Shown: piece by piece, positions 11,698-21,960 of the stretch
Numbering within the stretch: position 1 is the stretch's first letter
Layout: each line of letters starts with the position of its first letter
Assembly (NCBI RefSeq): GCF_000687475.1
Contig: NC_057319.1
Coordinates: 2,480,001 to 2,544,000, forward strand
Direction: 5' to 3'
From: Ustilaginoidea virens
Taxonomy: Eukaryota; Ascomycota; Sordariomycetes; Hypocreales; Clavicipitaceae
Length of the DNA stretch: 64,000 nucleotides
Program-made: the position numbers and the translations under genes
Notes under the pieces: model-generated
What the model was told of the DNA's origin: nothing
Databases searched by the model: none
Seen by the model: only the letters and a program-made list of their open reading frames with translations

Positions 11698-12182
11698 TCA
11701 CTGCTACAGGTTGCGACTGCCTCAAGACGGCAACTGGTCTCCGATCCAACAACATGGAAACCTTCAAGTTCCCGGAATATCCAGATGGGCGCCACTGTCG
11801 GTATCAAAGCGACGTTCTGATGCTGATGCCCCCGGCATTATCTGACAGAAAACTCCTTCTTCGCTGACACCAGAGCTAGAGCTGAAGCTCAACAACCCCC
11901 GCCCTTGGCACCGCTCGGCAAGGGCGTGCGGAGAACGGAGGACCAAGGAAGGATTCGCACAATTCAGCGGTCGTGCGGGTTTTGTCGATGCCCAAGTTGT
12001 TGTATTTTGCATTTCAAGCGACGAGCAGGCCATCGACGGCTCCTTCACTCCAAACGCTCCACCTTGCTGGCCAAAAAGAAATGAAATAAAATTAAACACA
12101 CACTCGCCCGTCGTTGGAAGGGACACGACCAACGAACCCGCTTCCTCCTCCATCACCACTCTCGGCCGACGCAAGTGCCGCT

Positions 12183-13576
12183 ATGGGCTGCATAACAAAG
12201 CCCGTCATCATCAGCGGCGCCGGGGTTGTCGGGCTCACCCTCGCCCACGGCCTCAAAAAGGTACAAACCCCCCCTTTCGTTCCATGGCCTCACCGGGCAC
12301 ACCCACAACATGGGGTGATTTTCCTCGGTACCTCGCGAGCCTCGGCTTTCACTAACACCCGCCTTGCAACCCCCTCCTGCTCTAGGCCAATATTCCGTTC
12401 AAGGTTTACGAACGCGACGACAATGTCGACGCTCGCGGCCACGGATGGGCCATCACGATCCACTGGGCCCTGCCGTTCCTCGTCCAGCTTGTCGACGACG
12501 AGACCGTCGAGGCCATTGAGCAGGCCCAAGTCGACCCCGAAGTCGGCCGCAACGACAGCGGCAACTTCGTCTTCCTCAACCTAGAAACCCTGGACCCCAA
12601 GTTTCGCATCCCTCCCAGCACGCGCCGCCGCGTCAACCGCGAGAAGCTGCGCAAGGCGCTCGTCCGAGGCGTCGCAGACGGCGTCCACTGGGGTAAGCGG
12701 CTGAGCAACGTCGAGCTGCTCGACGTTGACGTTGCTCAGGGGGAGGGGGAGGGGGAGGGGGAGGGGGACGCTGGCGTTCGAGCCACGTTTGCAGACGGAT
12801 CCTCGGAAGAGGGCAGCCTGGTCGTCGGGGCCGAGGGAACCAACTCGCAGACAAGAAAGCTCCTTCTGCCGGACAGCCATGGGAACCATCAGCTGCCGGT
12901 GCGCTTCATCGGCGCCGCGGTCGACATGACGCCGGAGCAGGTCCAGCCGTTGCGGGACATTGACCCGCTCCTCTTCCAGGGCTGCCACCCCGTCACGGGT
13001 CAGTACCTCTGGGTGTCCATGATGGAGACGCCCGAGGCCAACGGCACCCTGGGGACCGGCAGCGAGCGGTACCGCGTGCAAATCATCATGTCGTGGATGG
13101 CCAAGAGCGACGCCGACCAGGTCCCGCCCTCGGGCGCCGAGCGCATCGCCGAGATGAAACGCCGCGCGGCCGGGTTCCACCCCCTTCTGCGCCGCGCCGT
13201 CGAGAGCCTCCCGGACTCGGCCGCCGTCCTCCACGTCACCATCCAGGACTGGCCGTGCCTCGAGTGGGACAACCGCCGAGGGCGCGTGACGCTCGCAGGA
13301 GACGCGGCCCACGCCATGACCATGTACAGAGGCGAGGCCGCCAACCACGGCATGCTCGACGCCTACCGGCTCGTCGAGCGCCTGGAAAGGGTGCACGCCG
13401 GGCAGACCACGCTCAAGGCCGCCGTCGACGAGTACGAAGCCGAGATGAGGCGCCGCACCGGCGGTCCAGACGGCGCCGTCATGCTCAGCAGGCAGGCTTG
13501 CCTCGACGCCCACGATTTCCACGGACTGAACGAGAGCTCGGCAGTGCTGCGGAGACGGGCCATCACGGGCGAATAA
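12183..13576 (+). CDS. FAD-dependent monooxygenase (aromatic hydroxylase family)
   Basis: This is a class A flavin monooxygenase of the FAD_binding_3 type. Exons 12183-12260 and 12386-13576 give 422 aa; the intron has a GTACAA donor, a CTAAC branch and a TAG acceptor. The dinucleotide motif GAGVVGLTLAHGLKK sits at the N terminus and runs across the intron into IPFKVYERD; the second FAD motif GDAAHAM lies in RVTLAGDAAHAMTMYRGEAANHG near residue 340. A DG-like motif is weak (VVGAEGTNSQTR). The substrate cannot be inferred: there is no adjacent PKS, NRPS or other biosynthetic gene. An in-frame hexanucleotide (GGGGAG)n encodes a Gly-Glu repeat near residue 145. There is no signal peptide or membrane anchor. 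The first exon is short and the intron interrupts the Rossmann fold, so the start depends on the GxGxxG match. Confidence 0.88.
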
Positions 13577-14340
13577 AGGGAACCATCACGGCCCCGTCTT
13601 TTGTTGCTTGCGGTGCGGCATGGGGAAAAGGAAGGAGACTCGGCCTTTTTTTTTTCCTTTGCTGTCGAACCCCGTCTCTATACCCGGTCTCTGCACATGG
13701 TCAAATCCCTTGGCGGTTGCCAAACCTGCACGGCTGATCCCTGCTGACCCTGAATCAATCCGTCACTCCCCGCGGGTGCGTTTCCGAGCAGGCTCACTGG
13801 CGGGTTGACTGGCAAACGCATCATATCATGGTCATGGTCATGGTATATATATGTATATATATCTATATACAGCACGAGCCCACCTTTTGCAAAGGTGACG
13901 GCTCGCTGAAAGAGTCATTGTGTCGACACGCCCGTCCCTCCATCCCATCATGCAACAACAACAACAAGAAGAAGAAGAAGAAGTAGACAGCAACAACGCC
14001 TCAAAACTCCAGTCCTGGGGCCGTCCCCCATGTTTGCAAAAATCGTAAAAACCGCGGCTTACAGACAGCATGCCCATCCTCCCAGACACGGTATTGCCAG
14101 CGTCAGCGCTATGAAAAGTCCATAAACATGTATAGCTCCTAAGAGGAACAGCACCACAAACCAGCGCGCACCCCTCCTCTCCCCGCGGGGCCCTCTCTGT
14201 CTCAATGCAACCGATTCTATAATAAGGAGGAAAAAAGAAAATGAAAAGGCAAGATAAAAGAAAAGAAAGAAAAAAAGCGGGAAAAGTCATCAAGTTTAAA
14301 AAAAGGTCGAGAAATGGCCAAGATGCTGCTTTCGGCATAC
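13577..14340. other. Intergenic region between convergent FAD monooxygenase and WOPR gene
   Basis: The 3' flanks of both genes. It holds a TATA-rich stretch at about 13832-13872 ((CATGGT)n then (TA)n), a CAACAA/GAAGAA tract near 13952-13985 and an A-rich tail near 14225-14310. No conserved ORF. Confidence 0.6.
13826..13872. repeat. (ATGGTC)n followed by (AT)n
   Basis: Three ATGGTC units pass into a TATATATATG/TATATATATC tract in the shared 3' flank. Such AT tracts often lie near fungal polyadenylation sites. Confidence 0.7.
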
Positions 14341-14986
14341 TCAGAGACAGAATTTGCGGTCGAGCATCCTCAAGGCTCGTGCGTCTTCACTAACGCCACA
14401 CTTGTCCAGCAAGATGCCATTGGCTTTGGGACTCCCATTGCCGCTTGCCGTGCTTTCCTGCTTGATCTTGGGCGAAGAGCTGGTAGGATGCAGCAAAGCA
14501 CATAGGCTGGACCTGCCAACATTGACCACGGCCTTGTCATGGGCCGCTTTGGGCGGGCTGACGCTGTGCTCTCGCGTGGGAGGCGTCAGGGCCTGGTGTG
14601 GAATAGGAGGAGCGGCAACCGAGTTGAGTGCTGGAAGAGGCCCGTGTGCCGCTGGACGTTCCTTGTAGCCGGGAGGATCCGAGAGTCGGGGCGGAGACAG
14701 GCCTGGTTGGTTCGGCGGCGGCAGTGAGCCAGGCTTGGAGTGTTGCAGAGGGGGCAGGGAAGGCCGGTCGTACGACGGAGGTTGTGATGACGGAGAGTGG
14801 GTGTAGTGGCCGTGAGAGTAGGCCGAGTGATGCGGCCCGTGGTGGTGGGCAACGTGCGGGGGGGGAAGCGCGGCGGCATGTCCTGGCGGGTACGGCGCCG
14901 GGTTGTATGGAGCGTACGGGGGGGTGGCGGCAGGCGACGGCGGCCAGCCGTATCCGGTCTGGCTGTAGTGCATGAAGGCCGCCTGC

Positions 14987-15018
<32 letters not shown>

Positions 15019-15651
15019 ACCGTGGGCGTGGGCGTGGCCGTGGGCGTGGTGGGCAATCAGGTACGGTTGCTGCATCGGCGCGCGGGTGAGGGCTGGGGTT
15101 TGGTTGCTGTCGCCCATGCTCGACTCGGGATACATTCCCTTGGGCGGTACGATTGCTCGGAGGGTCGGGTCGGAGCTGGGCTGCGGCAGCTCCGGCTGTC
15201 CGGGTTGCGGGCGAGAGTAGTAGGAGATGAGGTGAAGATGTTGGCCGGTCGACGTCGTGATGCTAAAGGACTGCTTCATGAGACCGTCGGCCTTGTATCG
15301 ATAGCCTTCGGGCTCGCCGTCGTCGTGATCCTCGTCGCTCCCGCGCCCCGAGTCCGGAGTCTTGCCGGACCCTCGTCGTCCGTTCCCAAACCCGCCCCCT
15401 CTCTTGCCCTCCATCTCGCGGTAGGTGAGGAAGCTGCCGGACACGCGGCTGGCGCTCCAGGACTTGCCGTCGGTCCATCTCCTCATCCCAGCCTCCCTCT
15501 CGTCCCACACAAAGACGGATCCCGAGCGGATCGACTGCCTCTCCTTTTCCGAAAGTCGTCGCTGCACTCGGGGGAGGAGCCCCAGACGGCACGCCTCAAA
15601 GAGCTTGATGGCGTCGCTGGGCGTACGCACGTGGCCGTGGTACGTCTCCAT
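14341..15651 (-). CDS. WOPR-domain transcriptional regulator, Pac2 type (Gti1/Pac2 family)
   Basis: This sequence-specific DNA-binding regulator (436 aa, single exon) belongs to the Gti1/Pac2 (WOPR) family, whose members control morphology, sexual development, sporulation and virulence in fungi. WOPRa covers about residues 1-95: METYHGHVRTPSDAIKLFEA, RLGLLPRVQRRLSEKERQ, SGSVFVWDEREAGMRRWTDG, SWSASRVSGSFLTYREM. WOPRb follows an acidic/Gly spacer with YKADGLMKQSFSI and QHLHLISYY. The rest is low complexity: His/Gln-rich with poly-Q (CAG at about 14980-15009), Tyr/Pro-rich, and a C-terminal motif near KIKQESTASG. The start at METYHGH is the conserved family start; the frame stays open upstream but through poly-Lys/leader sequence. 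The strong conservation of 'LGLLPRVQRRLSEKERQ' favours Pac2 over the Wor1/Ryp1/Sge1 branch. About 9.5 kb of apparently non-coding DNA lies upstream. Confidence 0.92.
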
Positions 15652-16039
15652 CTTGTCTAAGCTTATGGTCTCCGTTGTGAAGGTTTTTTTGCCGTCCCTG
15701 CTTTCGCAGGACGTCCGCGAGTGGGCAAGTAGAGATAGGGTGGCCGTAAAGCACCGGGTGGTAAATCCGAGGAGCCTCGGGACCCAAGGAAGGCCACTGA
15801 AGGGGATCAAACCCAGTGAGCGCCTGAGCCCAAGTCGACGTTGAAGGGCTCTCAAGGGAGACCAAGAGACAAGGTTGCCGCTAAACAAGCATATTAGTGT
15901 TGGGATAACCATAGGCCAGCACCGCGACTGGCAAAAAAGAAGGCAACTTTGAGACAACGGGGGAATGCAAGCAAAATCTCTCATGACCATGCTACTGAAG
16001 AAGGCAGGCTGCCATTTTTCTTCTGCTCTCCCCGTCACC

Positions 16040-16041
<2 letters not shown>

Positions 16042-16082
<41 letters not shown>
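16042..16082. repeat. T41 homopolymer (poly dA:dT tract)
   Basis: An unbroken run of 41 T on the plus strand, about 390-430 bp upstream of the WOPR start codon. It may act as a nucleosome-excluding promoter element; its exact length may also reflect sequencing error. Confidence 0.95.
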
Positions 16083-16880
16083 CCCTTTCTTTCGCTCGTG
16101 AAACCAAGAACAAGAAAAAAACAATTGCAGTCGCTCAAAAAGTCTTGATCGGTGCTTAGGGAATAAATGAAATGCAGGGGCACCCCTTTGAGCATCGACA
16201 CACGCAGGCCCACTCGGTCAGATGTTCTCTTTGTGATCGGGAGGGAGCATGCCGCTTGGCAGCACGTTTATCAGGGTGTCTTTTGACCGGCACGATTCAT
16301 CAGCACCAATGAGGAGCTCTTGTGACGGGACTTGGGCTTCCACAGCAGCATCTTCTCCAGCTTCTTGTGCCCCGGTTGGCCACCAGCCCAACGACCAAGG
16401 TGGTATTAGGGTAATATAGGCGGAAGCCTACCACAGTATGGTTGCGTTGCATTTTTCTGCTGATTGCGCTGGCGATGCCGGGAGCGGGAAAACGCACGGG
16501 TTGGTCACTGACCAAAAACATCCAAGCGACGTCCTGCGAGGACGAGGAAGCCACGGTTCTCGCGCGGTGCAGCGTCCCTGCGGACACCATGTCCAAGCGA
16601 AGGGTCCTTTTCCGTGATGACAACTCGGCTCCGAAAGACAAGACGGTCGGGCGGTGATGTGAGCAGCGCAAAAGATTGACCACAGGTCAAAGCCACCATC
16701 GAGCGGGCGCATGAACAGGTGCGAAATCAAGCCTTGATGCGCCACAGCAAGAAACCTACCTCTTGCAAGAATGAACAAAAATGAACAAAATTGAGAAGCA
16801 AATTGGCGGCAGGGCAGGCAGAGACGATGCAGGACCGGATAATGACAAGATGGAGGGTTCGTCGACGAAGAGTCGGCTGC

Positions 16881-16924
16881 CGTATGCTGGGCCGTATGCT
16901 GGGCCGTATGCTGGGCCGTATGTT
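16881..16924. repeat. Tandem 12-mer CGTATGCTGGGC
   Basis: Nearly four head-to-tail copies; the last diverges (CGTATGTTGG). It lies in the WOPR upstream region. Confidence 0.9.
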
Positions 16925-17440
16925 GGCGACTTGGGATATATGAGGCGATGGCGCTGGTGACGGGTGGTGAAGCAGGGGATCGAGCGAGCGAGGCGAGAGG
17001 GCGATGCGAGGTGGACGGAAAGCCGCAAGTCGAAGGGGGGGGGTTGAAAACCGAGCTGATGAATTTTGGTCGAGAAAGGGCCGGAGCTTCTTTCACGACC
17101 GTCCGCGACAATGACAAGGCGCACAACGCACGGGAGAATGGACCATGCGGACCATGCGTGGACGAAGCGAAGGGGAGGAGTTGAAGGAGAAATAAGGTTG
17201 GGGGCAAGGTGCCGTGCGTGCCAGTACCATGACGAGCAGGGGCCCAATGTTGTCCAGTTGACTTGTTGTCTGGAAGCTCTGATTCTCTGGATATCCCAAC
17301 TGGAAAAGTCGGCGCCGTAGAGCCGAGAAGGGAGGGTGGGATGACTAGGGTGCGTCGCCATTTCGAGCGTCGTGGCGGCACGGAGGGGGTGCGGGGATGG
17401 ATAGGCGCGAAACAAACGGAAGGCGGGTCCCTCACTTTGC

Positions 17441-17466
17441 AGGTAGGTAAGGTACCTACCTACCTA
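17441..17466. repeat. Palindromic TAGGTAAGGTACCTACCTA-type island
   Basis: AGGTAGGTAAGG and its near inverted complement ACCTACCTACCT flank a GGTACC centre, forming a potential hairpin. It is one of the dispersed islands in this window. Confidence 0.8.
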
Positions 17467-18225
17467 AGGCAGGTAGTTGAGGTTATCTGGGCAAGTACGG
17501 AGAACCCCGGCATGCCTGGGCCCTGCCTGCCTTCCTCCTAAGACTCCTAATACTCCTAATGTAGCAGGTACCAGCCCGACCGACGCGTGCTGCTGGATGG
17601 TTGTGCCATCCATCATCATCCATGGCGCCATGGCAGCGAGGCAGCGAGGCGTGCGTTGGGCCAGTCCGACTTTGTCGAGCCTGGCAGGATCCGTTTGGGC
17701 CCTGGCCGGCCTGGCCTTTGTGGAATTGCGAATGGAGTAGGTGTACGGAGTAGAGCATGGGGCCTTTCTTCCCTGGCAGTTGACCTGATGGTCAAATACT
17801 AGTGCGAATGACTATTCCTGGTCTTGTGGAGAGCGTCTGGTGCTTTGCTGCGATTTCAACTGCCCCACAGCTGCTCAGTACCAGGTAGGTAGGTTGTTGC
17901 TACCGGGATAAACTCCCGTCGGCATGTACCTAATGTACGGCCGGGCACTCGCTAGCAGGTGGCCGGGCAGGCAACGAGGTACGTTGGTCGCTCCCTCTGA
18001 GTAGGTAGCAGGTACGCGTCAAGGCTTTGATCCCGCGGACGGTTGCTGCCAGAGTGCGGGCCAGTTTCCCACATAACCATGTACCATGTACATACAGTCA
18101 ACGCATGGCTGGGCGCGCCATGACTCAAGGGACGCGCTGAAATTAAGGCGCTGAAAATAGGACGGGCAGACCACCATTACGCCGGGGCGCTGACGCACCT
18201 CCAGACTTCCGCCAGCACAAGTCTC

Positions 18226-18645
18226 ATGCCCGGAATCTATTTCCATTCCCACACGGCTTGGACCATGTTGACGGTGGTTTTCGCCCGAGATCAAAAAAAA
18301 CGCGAAGCCAAGAGGGTCAAGGAACAAGCCGAGGGATTGATTGAGGCTAATAAGAGTGCTGGCAACCCCTGGGTCGACAACCCGCGGCACATTGCGTCTT
18401 GGGTCCATCCTCGGCGGCGATTGTTTGATCTTGCTTGTGAAACCCCCCTCCCTTCCGCGGCCCCAATTCCCGAGTCATTGCGAGTAAGTCCCTGGGCAGA
18501 TTGCGATTTGGGCGGTCTGCTGGCCGCAGTACCTGGACGATACATGCTAACCATGCAAGAGCATGACTACAAGTTTTGGCAACTGATGCGGAGAGATGGG
18601 GTAATCAGTCCTAAGCTTATTTCGACTGTTGCTATTCGCAGCTGA
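18226..18645 (+). CDS. Doubtful orphan ORF, Lys/Glu-rich N-terminal segment
   Basis: A 139-codon open frame, not recognised. Its best part is RDQKKREAKRVKEQAEGLIE followed by NPWVDNPRHIASWVHPRRR, which resembles neither repeats nor an obvious domain. A consensus GTAAGT donor follows codon 86 (18484) and a GCTAAC branch with AAG acceptor lies at 18546-18559, so the frame may be a spliced exon rather than a full gene; splicing there gives an early stop. Codon third positions are only mildly GC-biased, unlike neighbours. Equally likely to be a decayed gene or chance. Confidence 0.15.
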   Translation: MPGIYFHSHTAWTMLTVVFARDQKKREAKRVKEQAEGLIEANKSAGNPWVDNPRHIASWVHPRRRLFDLACETPLPSAAPIPESLRVSPWADCDLGGLLAAVPGRYMLTMQEHDYKFWQLMRRDGVISPKLISTVAIRS

Positions 18646-18736
18646 GTGACCGAGGGCCAAAAAGAAAAAAAAAGGAAAAAAAAAAAAAAAAAGAAAAGGT
18701 TGCACCCTGAGCCGGGCGTTTCCCACCATCATCCCA

Positions 18737-18753
18737 CCCCCCCCCCCCCCCCC
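18737..18753. repeat. C17 homopolymer
   Basis: Seventeen consecutive C followed by A and more C/T-rich sequence. The minus strand is a G17 run and could form a G-quadruplex. Confidence 0.95.
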
Positions 18754-19352
18754 ACCCCCTTCCCTTTCCCCTTCCCACCCGGGCGAGGGGCGCGTGAATA
18801 GCACCTTGCGTGTTCCAGCAAGCCTCATCGTTTGGGGTTGCCTTCTGGGTAAATCGGCATCTCGGTGGGGGCCCAGGGAAGGAAGGACTTGGTGGCGCAG
18901 CAACGGCAGGTTACAGGCTGCAGGCTGCAGGCTCCGAGCCGCTCCAGTAGCCCCAAAGTCAATCGACTCGACTCTCGCCCGTCCGCCATTTTGCTGCCAG
19001 TTGGCGTCTAACTCTGGGGAGTCGTTCGTTTAATCCGTAGCGAAAAATGAGCCGGCCAGGCTGGCTGGCCGCTGGGGGTGGGGTTGGGGGACGGTGCCAC
19101 CCCCTTCCTTTCCACCCCGTCTGGCAGTGGGTACCGGGTACGCCGTTCGGTTCGTGTTGGTCGGCGGCACCCTTGACGATCCCACACATGTGCGGAGCCC
19201 TCTTACTAACTCGTCTATCCGCACTGACGCGGACGTAATTGATAAACAGCCGAGGGAAAAAAAAAATAAGCCCCAGAAGCCCAGCCAGATCAAGGTTGCC
19301 CGCTGACAGTTAAGCTTAAGGCGGCACCTTATTCCCCCGGGAAATTGGGAAA

Positions 19353-19376
19353 GGGGGGGGGGGGGGGGGGGGGGGG
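19353..19376. repeat. G24 homopolymer
   Basis: Twenty-four consecutive G. It lies about 50 bp before a TATAA-like sequence (19426-19430) and about 95 bp before the candidate spliced small ORF at 19471. It could form a G-quadruplex. Confidence 0.95.
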
Positions 19377-19470
19377 CGCCTGCCTCAGCTGCAATTGATC
19401 TTTTGCAACCCCACCCGCCAGCTTCTATAAGTGCTCGCTCGGTGCCACAAACAGTCTCGGTAAAGAAGAC

Positions 19471-19676
19471 ATGGAGTCACTCCTTACGTACCACGCAACC
19501 GGTACGTGGCGCCATGTATTTCGCCGTCGCTAGTATTGACTAAGGTATTGACCGTATCTTGCCCGCCAGCGGCTCCTTGGTGGTCTGACAACGGGCTGCG
19601 GGGACGCTGGCTGCAACGACTCAACGGACGGGTTTCAAGGAGCTTTGCTCTGAGCAGCTGGTCGACGTCACGGTGA
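19471..19676 (+). CDS. Candidate two-exon small ORF (45 aa), unrecognised
   Basis: Exon 19471-19501, intron 19502-19569, exon 19570-19676. The intron has a GTACGT donor, a TTGAC(T)AAG branch-like string and a CCAG acceptor, with a length (68 bp) usual for this genome. The product would begin MESLLTYHATAAPWWSDNG and is rich in Arg, Ser and Trp, with no signal peptide or known motif. The start has a purine at -3 (GACATGG), and a CTATAAG sequence lies 40 bp upstream. All signals are short, so chance cannot be excluded; I include it because it is the only spot in the 9.5-kb region with a promoter-like element, good start context and a clean splice in register. Confidence 0.2.
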
Positions 19677-20516
19677 TTTCATATTTCGATTCACGAACCC
19701 CTCGCACCCGCTCGCGACGAGTAGAGTCTGCACCTCAACCGGAAAAAATCGTCAGCTACCTCCTGGTGATGCGCGATGCGCCGCCGCGTTTTGAACCATG
19801 CCACCCTAATATCGCCAAACGCCGCGTTTTTTGATGAAATGAAAATTTCAGCGAGGCCCCTCCCGGCTAAAATCAGTCAGTCCTGCCGGGGCCATGACCC
19901 CTGGCAGCCAGGGAAGGCGGTGGAGCAGCGTTACGTAAGGGCACATAGCTCGCCCATGCCGTCGTCGTCGTGACTAGCCACTTGCCACTTGCCATGGCTG
20001 GCACTGGCAGTGGACAGCCCCTGCAGCCGAGAATTCCAATCCTCAGACAGTGGACACCCTGGAACTTGGCGAATTCGGCGGCATTGGCAAACTCTATCAA
20101 TTGCCGCGATAGCGCATTGATCCGTTCCAAGAGCCAAAAAAAATAAAAAATAAAAAATAAAAAAGCAAATGGCCAGGCGACTGCAAAAATCTCTGTCCCG
20201 AGGCTCGACTCCCTTGCCGGCTGCTGCTGCGCTGTTGCCCCGCTTCGAGTTCGAGTTCGAGTTCGAGTTGAGGTCGAGCTCGAAGCTCGCACAGATGAAT
20301 AGGATAAATAGATTTATTTGCAGGCTGCGTCAAAATGTCAGATGCTGCGTACGGCGTGCGTGCCACGCAGAAGCATACCAGGTTATTATAATATTCCCCC
20401 CCAGGGGCCGTATCGTGGTGCATGCTTGGACTGCAGACTAAGACGCCACAAAGTCTGCAGTGCTTGAAAGTTGATTCATCTCGGCACCAACGTAAAGCAC
20501 CCAAGTACCTGGCGCG

Positions 20517-20525
20517 TACGGAGTA
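20517..20525. promoter_or_regulatory. TACGGAGTA motif copies (representative entry)
   Basis: Exact TACGGAGTA (or its complement TACTCCGTA) occurs at 131-139, 17744-17752, 20517-20525, 22244-22252, 27684-27692, 54299-54307 and 63138-63146. All seven copies are intergenic; none falls in a coding exon. A binding-site role is inferred only from this distribution. Confidence 0.4.
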
Positions 20526-21497
20526 GTGCATTCATTCTCCGTGCTCCGTACTGCGCAAGGTACCCGGTACCCTGGGAATCTGACCACGGTCATGCTGGTC
20601 ATGCCTGTCCCTCCGTCCTCTCTGCAGCTTGCAGACTGAGATGCATCTGTGCATCGACGACGTTGCATCCATGGCCCCACTCGCTACCCGCCAGACGAGA
20701 CACAGCAGTCCTCGTCCTGGGTGCCGTTATACCCGCTGCGAGGGACGGCACGGCAAAGGGACAAGATCAATTGACAGCTTTGCGCAGGTTCAAGGAGTTC
20801 CCGCCAAGCATGCACGGCGTATTAGGCAGGCGGTGCGGTTGGAGTAAAGGCCCAACCAAGCAGTTGAGGCGAGCGCACCGTGCCGTCGCCGGGTTGCCGT
20901 CGCCTGGTTGCCGTCGTCCGCTCAAAACTCAGGCAGCTGCGGAGCCCTCGTTACTTTGGCATGGAATACAAAAGCTTCCCAGCGATCCACTGCTGCGTAC
21001 GTGTGCAGATCGTTGCTTTATCACGACGATCCTGTTAGACTTAATAATAATGTTGACTCTTTTTATGCAGGGATCGCGCCGTGTCTCCCATCCGCACTGC
21101 GTCCGTCCTGACCAATTCATTCACTCACTGCCGCACCCCTTCCTGCCCTCCTCGCTCTCTCCTCTTTCCTTCCCTCCCTCCTTCCCCTCCGAGGAGTCAA
21201 ACTCCTTCCCTCCTTCCTCCCACTTCCCTTGGCCGGCCAGGGCGCCTGAGCGTGCTCCACACGCAAAAAGCCTTGGTTCCACAACAAAAGACTTTGCCAA
21301 TGTTGCGTTTGCGCACTCCGCAGTACGTGACTCGGTGCCCAATCCAATATCATATAGATGCCCTCTCCAGCGTTCCGTGACCCGTTTCGCTCCCTGCGAC
21401 TGTCAACGGGCTTTTCTCAGTACCAGTGTCCCAAGGAATGGCACGAGTGCAATGGCAAAAAAGTCTACTGCGAGAATGGCGCATGACAAGACAGTCT

Positions 21498-21556
21498 GGG
21501 ACGGGACGGGACGGGACGTGACGCGACTTGACTTGACTTGACTTGACTTGACTTGA
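21498..21556. repeat. (GGGAC)n then (ACTTG)n pentamer arrays
   Basis: Four copies of GGGAC pass through a short ACGTGACGCG bridge into six copies of ACTTG. Both units are pentamers, so one array may have evolved from the other by point change and expansion. Confidence 0.9.
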
Positions 21557-21960
21557 CGTGGCTGACGACGTGACGTGACTTTGTGGTTCGCACCTTCCTT
21601 TACCCAGATGCTGACATCAGACCGGCAGCGACCCAGCAGCTACGGCATCGACGACATCGACGGCATCGACGACGAGGAACAAAAAAAAGTAGCCCGTGGC
21701 TGCAAAACAACCAACCAACCCCTTCCCCCTCCCCCCCCCCCCAAACCCACGCCGAGGCAAAACCTCGTACAGCCCCGGCGAGCGATGACGTTGGGAGGCA
21801 TGCCGAGCCGGCTGCGGCGGCATCTCGCCTGTCACACTGCATAATACATATACTCGCGAGTCCGCAGCCCGCAGCCCACAGCCCGCACCGTTGCAGCAGC
21901 CACCGACCAAACCGACATCAGAGTCAGGGGCGGCGCAACCATGACAACGGCATGTCAGCG

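Larger units (their letters stand above)
11252..12182. other. Divergent promoter region of CFT2 and the FAD monooxygenase
   Basis: The region holds a degenerate (AATGTC)n array at 11420-11512, an island of GGTACC/TACCT motifs at 11636-11697, and A/T-rich DNA with AATAAAAT-like strings near 12085. No gene was recognised; the 232-aa minus-strand frame is a translation of the hexamer array (DIDIDIDI...). Confidence 0.6.
15652..19350. other. Proximal part of a 9.5-kb region upstream of the WOPR gene
   Basis: No conserved gene is visible. It contains a T41 tract (16042-16082), a 12-mer tandem repeat (16881-16924), a GGTACC/TACCT island (17441-17466), more TACCT strings near 17882-17935, a TACGGAGTA motif (17744-17752), a poorly supported ORF with splice-like signals (18226-18645), an A-rich tract (18660-18700) and a C17 run (18737-18753). 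The 335-aa minus frame at 16428-17435 is Pro/Ser/Arg/His-rich and reads the 12-mer as a repeat; I do not consider it coding. Confidence 0.6.

Noticed and set aside
15652..16113. N-terminal extension of the WOPR frame
   Set aside because: It translates the T41 tract as poly-Lys and unremarkable leader sequence; the family starts at METYHGH.
16428..17435. 335-aa minus-strand open frame upstream of the WOPR gene
   Set aside because: Contains the 12-mer repeat as a tetrapeptide repeat in two frames (AQHT.. and YGPA..), typical of non-coding repeat DNA.
20471..21541. 356-aa plus-strand open frame in the WOPR upstream region
   Set aside because: Composition is Cys/Pro/Arg/Ser/His-rich throughout, it translates C/T-rich and pentamer repeats, and no conserved block or domain is visible.
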